Shown here in pieces: positions 24,806 through 37,000 of a stretch of 64,000 nucleotides of DNA. The stretch is from Liolophura sinensis (Eukaryota; Mollusca; Polyplacophora; Chitonida; Chitonidae). The DNA is taken from NCBI RefSeq assembly GCF_032854445.1, contig NC_088305.1, positions 13,687,717 through 13,751,716 on the forward strand, read 5' to 3'. The number at the start of each line of letters is the position of its first letter. Within the stretch, counting starts at the first letter, position 1. Under the pieces are notes generated by a model that was given only the letters and a program-made list of their open reading frames with translations, ran no database searches and was not told the DNA's origin. The position numbers and the translations under genes were made by a program.

Positions 24806-24992
24806 CAACCTTTTCGCATGTGTGCAAGATGTTTTTTTGGGCATATTCTGAGGGCATCATTCTGTGTAGACTAACACATTTATACTTTTTGTGAAGCCCC
24901 AGGATTGGCCAACTCAACTAATATCTCCAAAATCAAATTAAAAAAATGTATACATGGGGATGGAAGTTGCTCTTTCATATGCGAAAAGGTTG
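24806..24992 (-). mobile_element. MITE, CAACCTTTT-family copy 3
   Basis: Cleanest ends of the family: CAACCTTTTCGCATGTG at the left and CATATGCGAAAAGGTTG at the right, an imperfect 17-bp terminal inverted repeat. The interior is the reverse complement of the 13.3- and 20.6-kb copies. Confidence 0.8.
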
Positions 24993-25332
24993 AGTGAGTG
25001 AGTGAGTGAGTGACTGGGGTTTAATGTCGTGCTTAACAATTTTTCAGTCATGTGACAACGAAGGAATCCTTGTTGCAGGACGGATTTCCTTCACTCTTTT
25101 ATCTAGTGCTGCTTCACTGAGACTACTTACCAAAGGTAAGTAAGCCACCCCACCCGTGCCATTATACTGATATGAGTCAACCAGTCGTTGCACTATCCCC
25201 TTCATGCCGAATGCCAAGCGAGGAAGTTACAGCTTAAGGTTAAGGTCTTAGGTGTGACTCGACCGAGAATTGATCCCAGATTTATCGTTCCAGAAGCAGA
25301 CACTCTACCAACTGTGCAATCCAGGCCAGTTG
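24993..25332 (-). mobile_element. SINE-B copy, inverted, full length
   Basis: Starts with (GAGT)n, the complement of the CACT tail, then GGGGTTTAATGTCGTGCTTA, the body, and the tRNA-like head complement (ACTCTACCAACTGTGC) at the right. It abuts the MITE ending at 24992. Confidence 0.82.
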
Positions 25333-25654
25333 AAAAGATTGAGAAAAGGGTAGAGATACTGTGTGGAAACTTTCAAGAAGTTACATGCAAATAACTACCA
25401 TGGTTATTTGACATCTTTAGTGCTTCCTGCCACTATTCACAAGTATTGCACTATTGAAGAGAATACTGAAATGAAGGTTTCTTGGTAGTAAATTAAGAAA
25501 TAGCAGAATTTATTTCTGCACTTCTGAATGGAAGACTGCTGTGTCAGTGGTGGAGATTTTACTGGTATGCAAAGCACATACTGATCATTGAAGCACATGA
25601 GATTTCTGTCTGTGCAGCTTTATGAAAAGAATGTCTCTACTACTAGATGATTGT

Positions 25655-25905
25655 AGCAGAGGTCCAGCCTTATAACTGGACGCAATGACCAGAAACATCT
25701 CACCCATGCGGTGGTTGTGAGATAAAGTCAAACTCTTGCTGGCTTGCTATCTGGCCGTACATGTCTGCCAGCAACCTGCGAATGGTGGTGGGTTTTCCCT
25801 GGGCTCTCCTCGGTTTCCTCCGGACCATAATGCTGGCCGCCATTGTATAAGTGAAATATTTGTGAGTACGGCATAAAACACCAATCTAATAAATAAATAA
25901 ATATA
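25655..25905 (+). mobile_element. SINE-A copy, diverged
   Basis: Degraded head (GCAATGACCAGAAACATCTC), then GCCAGCAACCTGCGAATGG, AATGCTGGCCGCCATTGTAT and GAGTACGGCATAAAACACC with an AATAAATAAATA tail. Confidence 0.85.
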
Positions 25906-26039
25906 ACTAGGCAACTGTCTATATAAATGTCCCTGAGACCTGCATCTTTCAGTACATCAGGTTAGTGTAACTGGCTTAATTCCAACCACTAATCCTTCTC
26001 CAGTGAGGTTGTGTGTTTCAATGAAGTCCTCTCCTGGCT

Positions 26040-26185
26040 TCTCCACCAGGAGGTTTGTCAGATATACATTGCATGAGGTGCACTGGTTTCCCCGGGGCCC
26101 TCCATGGTTTCCTCCACTCTCAACCTGACTGCCATCATAGAGACGAAATATTGTTGCGCAGGCCTTGAAAAAGCGATAAAACTAT
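26040..26185 (+). mobile_element. degraded SINE-like sequence
   Basis: GGTTTCCTCCACTCTCAACC and GACGAAATATTGTTGCGCAG resemble the SINE-A/B body and tail, but divergence is high. Confidence 0.35.
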
Positions 26186-26861
26186 TTGAAATTCACAGCG
26201 ACTGTCACAAATTAATGACAAAACACTAACTGTCTGTTTGTCCACATACAGCTTTCAATATGTGCGGATCAGGGGAGACAACCATGTAAAATATTCTCTC
26301 CTACATGGCAATCGCGGTGAAAAACAGCAGTTTCATCGAAATGACAGAGGGCATCGAAAACGCTGATAGCATACAGGAAGACGTTGTCACAGACATAACT
26401 ATGAACAATTAGCGTAATCGTGAATTGAAATAACCCAATAGAGTCTTACGGAAATTGCCCGCAGCTAGTTTTGGATGATGACGAGAAACAACAACAACAA
26501 CAACATCATTTGGGATTCAATGTGTTGATCACGAGAAAGCTTTCCAGTTACATTTATGTGGCTATGGTCGTAGTTGCCTAAGTTTAATACTACCCAGGGC
26601 GGTTCATATTTCAGGGGTCTTCGTATTGTATGCGCTGTATGTACACTTTAAGTCTTCGGCTTACTCAGTAAAATTTGATTGATATTGAAGATTAATTAAA
26701 GTTAATTCCATGCGAATCAGCATATGACTTTGCCGCGAAAGACTCACACATTTCTTGGTCTGCAATCGGCTCCTGATACTCTCATCCTGACCATTTCTTG
26801 TCCACGCCCCAGTAAAACTTGTTTGCAGCGATGTTTGCGAGCTCTAGTCCATTTTGCGCGC

Positions 26862-27420
26862 TAGTCCATCAAGATGCACTCCGTGTGATATTATAAAATT
26901 CTGACATTCATCGTAACACTAACGCATCTCAGAAAACATGGCACAAATTTCAAACTCGTATCTCCTCCCCACTTATGGCTCTAACTCACCTCCTCTGCTC
27001 ATTTTATAGTGGAATCTCTAATACTACCGGGTATATTTTCGTAATCTACTATCCTCACCTATGAAACTAATTAACTCGCTGCGTGTTGGTTACATTGACT
27101 GCTAGAACTTCTGCGGTGCCAAGTGCCTCGCCGTGGACAGCCTTTTTGAAGTTTAACACGACCTACGTCTGGGTTTGAATTGCAACTATGTTTTGGTATT
27201 GAAATCCTCAAGAAAACTATTATATTTCGATTGCCGTTTCCAAGAACAACTTTAATGTTCTTAATTCAATTCAGAAAGGCACAAAAAAGAACTTGTATTG
27301 ACTGCATCCAGTAGGAGTACGCAGGTATACGCTAATTTGTTGGAGAGTTGGCAATGGACTTAGTGTTACGATGAATGTCAGAATTTTAAAATGGCACACT
27401 GAGTCCATCTAGATGGACTA
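26862..27420. mobile_element. non-autonomous element with ~60-bp terminal inverted repeats
   Basis: Begins TAGTCCATCAAGATG and ends ATCTAGATGGACTA. The first ~60 bp (including AATTCTGACATTCATCGTAA) are the near-perfect complement of the last ~60 bp. Length is about 559 bp, with no transposase frame. TA at each edge is compatible with, but does not prove, a TA target. Confidence 0.8.
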
Positions 27421-28010
27421 TTTGCACACATTAACATGATGCAGAGCAAAGTAGTTTCCACAATTCTTCAAATTTTTCTTGCCCAGCGGCCAATTTTTAT
27501 TTGTGTAGAGCAGCTTTTAAAAAGTCTCCATCGTGGAGAACACTTGGCAAAGGGTCAAAAAGGCAAATGTGGCTTCCTGTTCAAAATTTCACTGTGTTTT
27601 AGCGTCTACATTGATCGATTTAAGCACAGCAGGAGCCAGTTTTGGTGAAAAAAAAAGTTTGATCCCCTCAGCTATGGATTGGCAAAAATGAATTTGAAGT
27701 TTTGTCACGTGGGAAATGTTGGGGAGGTTCTAAAATTGGATAAGAAAATATACAGTATTTTAGAAAGGGAGCTCTGTCCCCCAGATCAAAATTTGTCATT
27801 GCTGTCTTGAACTGATATCTTTAAAACCATGTATTGAGAATTCTCTGAGTGTTGTCCACTGCATCTAATACAGTATCATGTACACATATGACTGGTTTTC
27901 CAGACAGGATTGCAAGCATATACATTCATGTACAAGTATCAATTTGAATGTACAGTAAGGTTGAAATCTTAATAATTTTGTGTTTTTCAGGCTAGAACAA
28001 GGAATGGACA
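27421..28010 (+). other. SMARCAL1 5' flank and 5'UTR acceptor
   Basis: No gene in this stretch. A good acceptor (TTGTGTTTTTCAG, ending 27990) precedes the start codon at 28011 by 20 nt, so transcription probably starts in an unidentified upstream 5'UTR exon. No promoter motif is evident. Confidence 0.5.
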
Positions 28011-31000
28011 ATGAGTGGCCTGACGGAGCAGCAAAAACTAAGGATAGAGGAGAACAAAAAGAAGGCATTGGCCAGACTAGCAGAGAGACGTGGCAACATG
28101 GGGATGCAAGCAACTTCAGCAGTACAAGTTCAACGCCACCTACAGGGTCAGGACAGGGGGAAGGGAGACAACTGTGGAGGTTCCAGACAGATGAGTGCTG
28201 GGTCTGGATTGTGGTTGAATAAGGCCAGTGTTGGTAAAGACTGTTCTCAGTCGAGGGTTGACACAACACCTCTGGCTCAGGCTGGCTCCAATATGACATC
28301 CAAATTGTCATCATGCACAAAAACTTCAGAAAAGAATCAGGGCCTGGGGAATGGTTCTGAGAAAACGGTACCTGAGAAGACATCAGGATCAAGTGTGTCT
28401 TTATCGTGTGCAGGGACGAGCGGAAATGTTGTAAGACCTGCTCCAGCTGTTGCAAAGTCTGCCACTTTTTACGGGACTGTCTCGAAGACGGGACAAAATG
28501 CACAAAATCGATCAAGTTTGACGGCGACAGTGCCAAAGCCTGGTAACTTTGGTGTAACAAAGAGTTATGCTTCAACAGGAGCGAGTCATGTGAACAGTCG
28601 ACACAGTGCCATGAACACTCTGGCTTATGTGACAGGAAAACCAAACCTGTTCAATTCTATCAAGGGCAAATGTGTTCTTTGTTCACGTGAACATTTTAAG
28701 GTCGAGGTTGGATTTCACACAGCCATGGTGGAAGTGTTTAAGACTATGAAAACAAGGCAGTATGGTGAGTGGTAAATTGCATTAATGTGCAAGAAAACAT
28801 TAAACTATAATGCATCAATGGAAAGACAAATAAAAACTATGTTCACTTGTCTTAGTTCTTTTAATATTTATTTGCCAGAGTAAGATAGTGTGCTGAACTT
28901 TATGGAGCACTGTATTTGTGACGTCAACAGTTTCTTTTTTCATCCCACACAATGCATTTAGCATTTAACATCCCACACAATGCATTGAATGTTGGAAAAT
29001 TGAAAAACAATAAAAGAAAAATAAATGCAGTAAAATCAAAATGAATGCCGAGATTTTTGTGGGCATCAACTGGGTAGACAGCAGTTTAGATAGTTGCGCA
29101 GTTTTCGCCCTTAAAAACTCATATGACTGTATAGAAAAATCTACAGTTTTCTCAATATTTTGAAATCATAAATATTACAGATGTGGCAACCAGGCTGTGG
29201 TCCTTTAAGCTAGAAGAACATGATGCACTAAGTAAGTATTGCCTCAGCGCAAAGTTTTCCTTCAAACTCTGACTTAAGGAACCTCTGTTATGGCATGTAC
29301 TTATATCTCAGTGATCAGAACATCAAGGTGAACAAGAGAAAGATTTATATGCATCTATCATGGGTGTAAGCCTAAATGTATAAAGCCTGTATGAAGCATT
29401 AAGTACTTTTAAGTCTACAAAGCCCTTGATTGCCATTTTGCACCCATACTTCTAAACTGAGATGGCTGGAGTGAATCCACCGTGTACTGTAATTTGAGAT
29501 TTGGAGCACAGTTCAGAGTCATGGCTTACTTGCACTTGTATCTGTCAGAATTTAATGTTGAATGATATGTAATGCGACTACCTGCTTTGTACATGTATGT
29601 CTGACTGCAATACATGTTCAGTATACTAGAGCTTAATTTTTCTGAATGATGTGGCTAACCTTCAGTGTACATGTACACATATATCTGTTTAGTATACTGT
29701 GTATGTACATGTTTGTCTGTATAGTATACTGTGTATGTACATGTGTGTGTGTACAGTATACTGTGTATGTACATGCATGTCTGTACAGTATACTGTGTAT
29801 GTACATGCAAATAAACAAACATTATTGCTTAATGATCTGATGTGGTTGCTCTCTCTGTAGTGCATGTACAGTATGGAAACAAGCAGTATGGCTTTATGAG
29901 CTGATGCGTCTGCTCTCTCTATATGTCTGGTGACAGTGCATGTATAGTATGGAAACAAGCAGTATGGCTTTATGAGCTGATGTGTCTGCTGTCTCTCTAT
30001 GTCTGGTGACAGTGCATGTACAGTATGGAAACAAGCAGTATGGCTTCATGATCTTATGTGGCTGCTCTCTCTGTATGTCTGATGACAGTACATGTACAGT
30101 ATGGAGACAAGCAGTATGGCTTTATGAGCTGATGTGGCTGCTCTCTCTCTATGTCTGGTGACAGTGCATGTACAGTATGGAAACAAGCAGTATGGCTTCA
30201 TGATCTGATGTGGCTGCTCTCTCTCTATGTCTGATGACAGTACATGTACAGTATGGAGACAAGCAGTATGGCTTTATGAGCTGATGCGTCTGCTCTCTCT
30301 ATATGTCTGGTGACAGTACATGTATAGTATGGAAACAAGCAGTATGGCTTTATGAGCTGATGTGGCTGCTCTCTCTATATGTCTGGTGACAGTGCATGTA
30401 CAGTATGGAAACAAGCAGTATGGCTTCATGATCTGATGTGGCTGCTCTCTCTCTATGTCTGGTGACAGTACATGTACAGTATGGAGACAAGCAGTATGGC
30501 TTTATGAGCTGATGTGGCTGCTCTCTCTATATGTCTGGTGACAGTACATGTACAGTATGGAAACAAGCAGTATGGCTTCATGATCTGATGTGGCTGCTCT
30601 CTCTCTATGTCTGATGACAGTACATGTACAGTATGGAGACAAGCAGTATGGCTTTATGAGCTGATGTGGCTGCTCTCTCTCTATGTCTGATGACAGTGCA
30701 TGTACAGTATGGAAACAAGCAGTATGGCTTTATGAGCTGATGTGTCTGCTCTCTCTCTATGTCTGATGACAGTGCATGTACAGTATGGAAACAAGCAGTA
30801 TGGCTTTATGAGCTGATGTGGCTGCTCTCTCTATATGTCTGGTGACAGTACATGTACAGTATGGAAACAAGCAGTATGGCTTCATGATCTGATGTGGCTG
30901 CTCTCTCTCTATGTCTGATGACAGTACATGTACAGTATGGAGACAAGCAGTATGGCTTTATGAGCTGATGTGGCTGCTCTCTCTCTATGTCTGATGACAG

Positions 31001-34000
31001 TGCATGTACAGTATGGAAACAAGCAGTATGGCTTTATGAGCTGATGTGGCTGCTCTCTCTCTATGTCTGATGACAGTGCATGTACAGTATGGAAACAAGC
31101 AGTATGGCTTCATGATCTGATGTGGCTGCTCTCTCTCTATGTCTGATGACAGTACATGTACAGTATGGAGACAAGCAGTATGGCTTTATGAGCTGATGTG
31201 GCTGCTCTCTCTCTATGTCTGATGACAGTGCATGTACAGTATGGAAACAAGCAGTATGGCTTTATGAGCTGATGTGTCTGCTCTCTCTCTATGTCTGGTG
31301 ACAGTACATGTACAGTATGGAAACAAGCAGTATGGCTTTATGAGCTGATGTGGCTGCTCTCTCTCTATGTCTGGTGACAGTACATGTACAGTATGGAAAC
31401 AAGCAGTATGGCTTCATGATCTGATGTGGCTGCTCTCTCTCTATGTCTGATGACAGTACATGTACAGTATGGAGACAAGCAGTATGGCTTTATGAGCTGA
31501 TGTGGCTGCTCTCTCTCTATGTCTGATGACAGTGCATGTACAGTATGGAAACAAGCAGTATGGCTTTATGATCGGATGTGTCTGCTCTCTCTCTATGTCT
31601 GGTGACAGTGCATGTACAGTATGGAAACAAGCAGTATGGCTTCATGATCTGATGTGGCTGCTCTCTCTCTATGTCTGATGACAGTACATGTACAGTATGG
31701 AGACAAGCAGTATGGCTTTATGAGCTGATGTGGCTGCTCTCTCTCTATGTCTGATGACAGTGCATGTACAGTATGGAAACAAGCAGTATGGCTTTATGAG
31801 CTGATGTGTCTGCTCTCTCTCTATGTCTGGTGACAGTGCATGTATAGTATGGAAACAAGCAGTATGGCTTTATGAGCTGATGTGGCTGCTCTCTCTCTAT
31901 GTCTGATGACAGTGCATGTACAGTATGGAAACAAGCAGTATGGCTTTATGATCTGATGTGGCTGCTCTCTCTATATGTCTGATGACAGTGCATGTACAGT
32001 ATGGAAACAAGCAGTATGGCTTTATGAGCTGCCTCTGTGTGTTTACAGTGCAGCAGTTACGAGGACTGCGCCCAGATGTGCACATCGAGCCCCTACCTAC
32101 TGCCGTGAGAACGATATTCAAGGCACAGTTTGCTGGAAAGTATCCATCAAATCAAATCCCAGAGGCTGACCTTGCTGTGGTGGATCCAGTGTTACAACAC
32201 TCGCTCATGCCTTTCCAGAGGACAGGTGTTAGGTACATGTAAAATTCAGTGTGACAAAGCTGGGGATAGCTGTGGCTGGCTGGGGTATCTGTCATAGTTG
32301 AAATGTCCTGTTTGAATTTGGCTTTTGCTGTCTCCACTGTGCTTTTTTAATGAGGAACTGCAAACCTTTGAATTTTCCAAAAAATTTCTTCCAGAAGGCT
32401 TCCTAAAGACAAAGAAAACACTAGTTTAAAGTATTTAGCAGATAAAAGAGCATTTAACACTGCCCAGAAAAATAGTTTGGTTTATTTTTTTTTTAAGAAT
32501 TTTTCCAACCAACTAAAATACATTTAAAACACAGGATTCTATGGTGGTCTGTTGGGACCAGCAGGGTATCAGTGACGTCACAGCAATATTGTTGGCTTGG
32601 AATAGTTTGTTTCAAGGTCCATTTGTTAAATGCATTCATAGCTTTAAATGAATATGCATTTTGAATGTTTGAATATAACAGTCTGTGTGTGTGAAGTGGT
32701 AGAAAGCTGAAGTGACATTACTGGTCCCAATATGGCCAGAAATGGCCACAGTAGGATCCAAAGTTTCAAATGCATTTTACTAGGTCGAAATATATTCTGA
32801 AAAAATAAATCAAACTATTTTCCGGGGCAATATTTAATGGCCTTTCATCTGACATGGGCGTCATGCTAATGTGTTCTTTGCCTTGAAGTTATTGTTCTAA
32901 GATTATGTCCGTTTTCTTTATGAAAATAATTGAATAAGTTATTTTGATATAAATCTTTACAATTGACCAGCATAACGCTGTATCTAAAATGGCCGTTGCT
33001 TGGTTTCCTTTATTTCCCTAAAATTGGCAATGTCACTGGTGATTCCTGTTATTTATATTTTTAAAAAATGTAGCAGTTTTTGTGATGTTGTGTATGGCCA
33101 GAAGAACGAACCACGTTCACTTTGATGTCACGACATTCCAAAATCAAAGAGGAACAAGCCATGGTGTTTTGAGTAAATGTCTGGATTGCTGCTGGTTATT
33201 TCTGGCCAAGCATAAGCTACAGGTTGCACATATGTGTGCAAAATACTAGAAAAATGTAACAGAGGCATCACCATGTGTTTACTCAGATGACTTTCAGTTT
33301 TAGGTTAATAGTCTTTGTAATTCACCTTTAAGTACTGAAACATGTAAAGACGCATGCTATAAATAGACGCACATATTTTAGAGGATTGACAACCCAGGGG
33401 TATTCCATGATCTTTGCTAAGATTAAAAAAAAAAACAACAACACCTTACCATTGGTAAACACGATATTCTGGGTTTGTCTTATTATCATACAGGGGCCTC
33501 CGTGGCTCAGTTGATTAGCGCCCCAGCGCAGGGTAATGATGGTTGCTATGAGTTCAAGTCCAACTCATGCTGGCTTCCTTTCCGGCCGTACGTGGGAAGG
33601 TCTTTCAGAAACCTGCGGATGGTCGTGGGTTTCCCCCGGGCTCTGCCCAGTTTCCACCCACCATAATGCTGGCCGTCGTCGTATAAGTGAAATATTCTTG
33701 AGTACGGCGTAAAACACCAATCAAATAAATAAAAAAATAAATATTATCAGACATTCTAAGCACAAATGAAGGATATCACATAGACACAGAAAGAGAAAAA
33801 CAGATGAAAAAAAATCACATAGATACTGAATGAAGACGGAAATCAATGTTGAGAATAGGTGGCCATTGGATCAATGTTGAACACAGTTCAATAAACCTTG
33901 TACGAACTACCACAAAATTTGTTAGAATGCATGATAAAGAATATATAAAAAAATTGTTGTCTAAAAATTTGTTTCAGTAAGTCTCTTCAATATAAAGACG

Positions 34001-37000
34001 TTGGTATGAAAACATCTATAACATACATGTAAACTACCTGTACATGTTTGCCATCTATAATTAATCTTGCAGTGTTATGACTCCAATAGTACCAAAGAGG
34101 AGTTCAAACAATGGTCGTTCATTCATTCAAAAGTGAATCTGAAGACTCATACAAATAGAGAGTGAAAGAAGCCCTAAAAGCTGTCGATGCATCAGTAAAT
34201 TTCGTTTTGTATTTTACTGGCAAGAATCTGTTTTGTGTTATTAACCCATACTATTTTCCTGTCACTACAGTTTTGGTGTATGGAAGAAGGGCCGTGTGTT
34301 GATAGCAGATGACATGGGCTTAGGGAAAACAATACAGGCTATCTGTCTGGCCTCTTACTACAGACACGAGTGGCCACTCTTAGTGGTTGTCCCCTCATCT
34401 GTTAGATTTGACTGGGCTGAGGTATGTGCTTGGTCAGTTTCAGAATGTTAAATTGAAAAATGGAGAATTCTATATGAGCTATTGGAACATATTGCTAACA
34501 AAAGTTAATTTGTATTTTAGCAAGCTGCTTGTATTTTAACTTCTATGTGTATGAATTGTTGTAAGAGATTTAAGATAAGCTTCTGGTCCCAGGATCATAG
34601 TGCCATCTTAGACTTACGTCCAAATCTCAGTTATTGAACTGGTTATGTTCCTTTTCGTTATTTTAGCTGAAATTTGTTTTACTTACTCAGAATTTACAGA
34701 CAAGACATATTTTTACCTGATTATGTAAGAAATGACAATTTTAAAGATATTTGAGATTTTGATGCAAGTCTTAAGAACATTTTGTGATCCCAGATCTTTT
34801 TCAGTTTTTGCCATAGCTACTTATTTAGTATACCGACCCTGATTTTTGTGCTGTTCTGTTTTGTTTTTTGTTTTTTTTGGCCACACTGAAGAATATTTCA
34901 TTGAATTGATGAAACTTGACAGAGAGACAAGAAGAAACCATTGCAACTTACCAGATACCTAAACAAAACTGCTGACTGATAAAAATTATTTACCTGTTGT
35001 CGAACGCCTTTTTTGTTTTTTCTTCACAGCAACTGAGACGCTGGGTTCCAAGCCTCGATCCACAGTCCATTGTTGTGATAACAACTACAAAGGATGTGTT
35101 TTCCTCAGCACGTGTAGTTGTCATCAGTTATGATTTAATGGCTCGCAAAGCACAGGAACTCAAACAGAAGCACTTTGAGGTCATCATTATGGTAAAGACA
35201 AAGGCTTCTTATTAAATTTGGCGTGGGAAAGTCTGCCAGTAACCTGTGGACGGTCGTGAGTTTCCCCCGGGGCTCTGCCCCGCTTTCCACCCACCATAAT
35301 GCTGGCCGGCGTCCTATAATTGAAATATTCTTGAATATGGCGTAAAACACCAATCAAAAAAATAACAAAATAAATAAATACTAAATTTGGGATTCTTGAG
35401 TACGGCAAAAAACTATAGTCAAATAAATAAATACTTAATTTGGATTTCTTATTAAGTTTGAGCTAATCACCCTAGTGTAGAACTTATGGTAAAAACATAA
35501 CCTTCCAGTATAAAAAGTTTAATTTCTGCTCTGTGGTCTGCCAGTTAATATAATAATAATACAGTGTAATAGTGTATAACCTAGAAACTTGAATTGTTCT
35601 GTTTTTCAAGGATGAATCACATTTGCTGAAAAACATCAAGACAGCCAGAACTAAGGCAGCTATGCCCTTACTGCAGGTGGGTGTATCAGATGTGTAAGGA
35701 TTTTGTGTTCAGGTGCAGGTCTTTTAATCGTTCTGACAAACCAGATGTTGCCTGGATCAAGATTGTTTTTGCTTGTAGACAGAAGACTTAAACCCATTTA
35801 TTTTAAACCAGTGGCACCTGTGTCCGAGGTGGTTAGCGTGCCAGCAAGCCATAATGACCTAAGAGCCGCTCCCCAGTAAGGTGGTTGTAAGTTTAAGCCC
35901 ACCTCATGCTGACTTGAGAAGGTCTTCCAGCAACCTGCAGATGGCTGTGGGTTTTCCAGGAGTTTGCACGGTTTCCTCCCACCATAATGCTGGTTGCCAT
36001 CATATGAGTGAAATATTCTTGAGTACGGCCTAAAACACCAAATACATGAATTTGACTGAACCCCTGGACGTTTAATATTTATCTACATATCATGTAATTA
36101 CTTACCTGGAATATGGGACATTTTGTTTGATTGATTTATATATTTGATTGTTGTGTTAGGCCGTACTCAAGAACATTTTACTTATGTGACAGCAGCCAGC
36201 ATTATGGTAGGCGGAAACTGGGCACAGCCCGGGAGTAGCCCACGATCATCCGCAGGCTGCTGGGAGACCTTCCCATGTACGGTCGGAGAGGAAGCCAGCA
36301 TGAGCTGGACTTGAACTCACATCAACCACATTGGTGAGAGGCTTCTTGGTCATTACGCTGTGCTAGCGTGCTAACCACCTGAGCCACGGAGGCCCCATAG
36401 GACATTTTGTGAAGGTGTCCTAGGACCATGATCGGTTCCAAGAAGCATACTTAGTGTTAAGGCGCTCTTAGCTATAAAAGTGCACTTCACAACTCTACAA
36501 CATTTACAGTCATGGTAGTGAAGGGTTTACTTGAATAGCTATGTGAACTTTATGAGGTCTCAGGACACATGTACCGGGCTGCATCTTTTAGGCTGGGAAT
36601 CATACAAGGATTATTGTAGAGGAAAAGCCTTTCATGACCTCTTTGAGGGATTTGTTATTTACATGACCTGTATTTCTTACATATGTGACAAATATTTGTT
36701 ATTTATGTGATAATATATTTGTTATTTATGTGACAATATATTTGTTATTAATGGGACAAATACTTGTTATTTATGTGACAATATATTTCTTATTAATGTG
36801 ACAATAAATTTGTTATTTATGGAATTAATGTGACGATATATTTGTTATTTATGTGACACTGTATTTCTTATTAATGTGACAAGTATTTGTTATTTATGTG
36901 ACAATTTATTTGCTATTTATGTGACAATGCTTTTGCTATTAAAGTGACTGTATTTGCTCTTTATGTGACAATGTATTTGCTGTTTATGTGACAATGTATT

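Noticed and set aside
27865..28644. 259-aa minus-strand frame
   Set aside because: It is antisense to the SMARCAL1 first coding exon, which has clear family motifs. The antisense translation resembles nothing and runs into intron.
29845..32035. CRISPR-like array
   Set aside because: The regular spacing is due to contiguous 76-bp repeats with no unique spacers, inside a eukaryotic intron.
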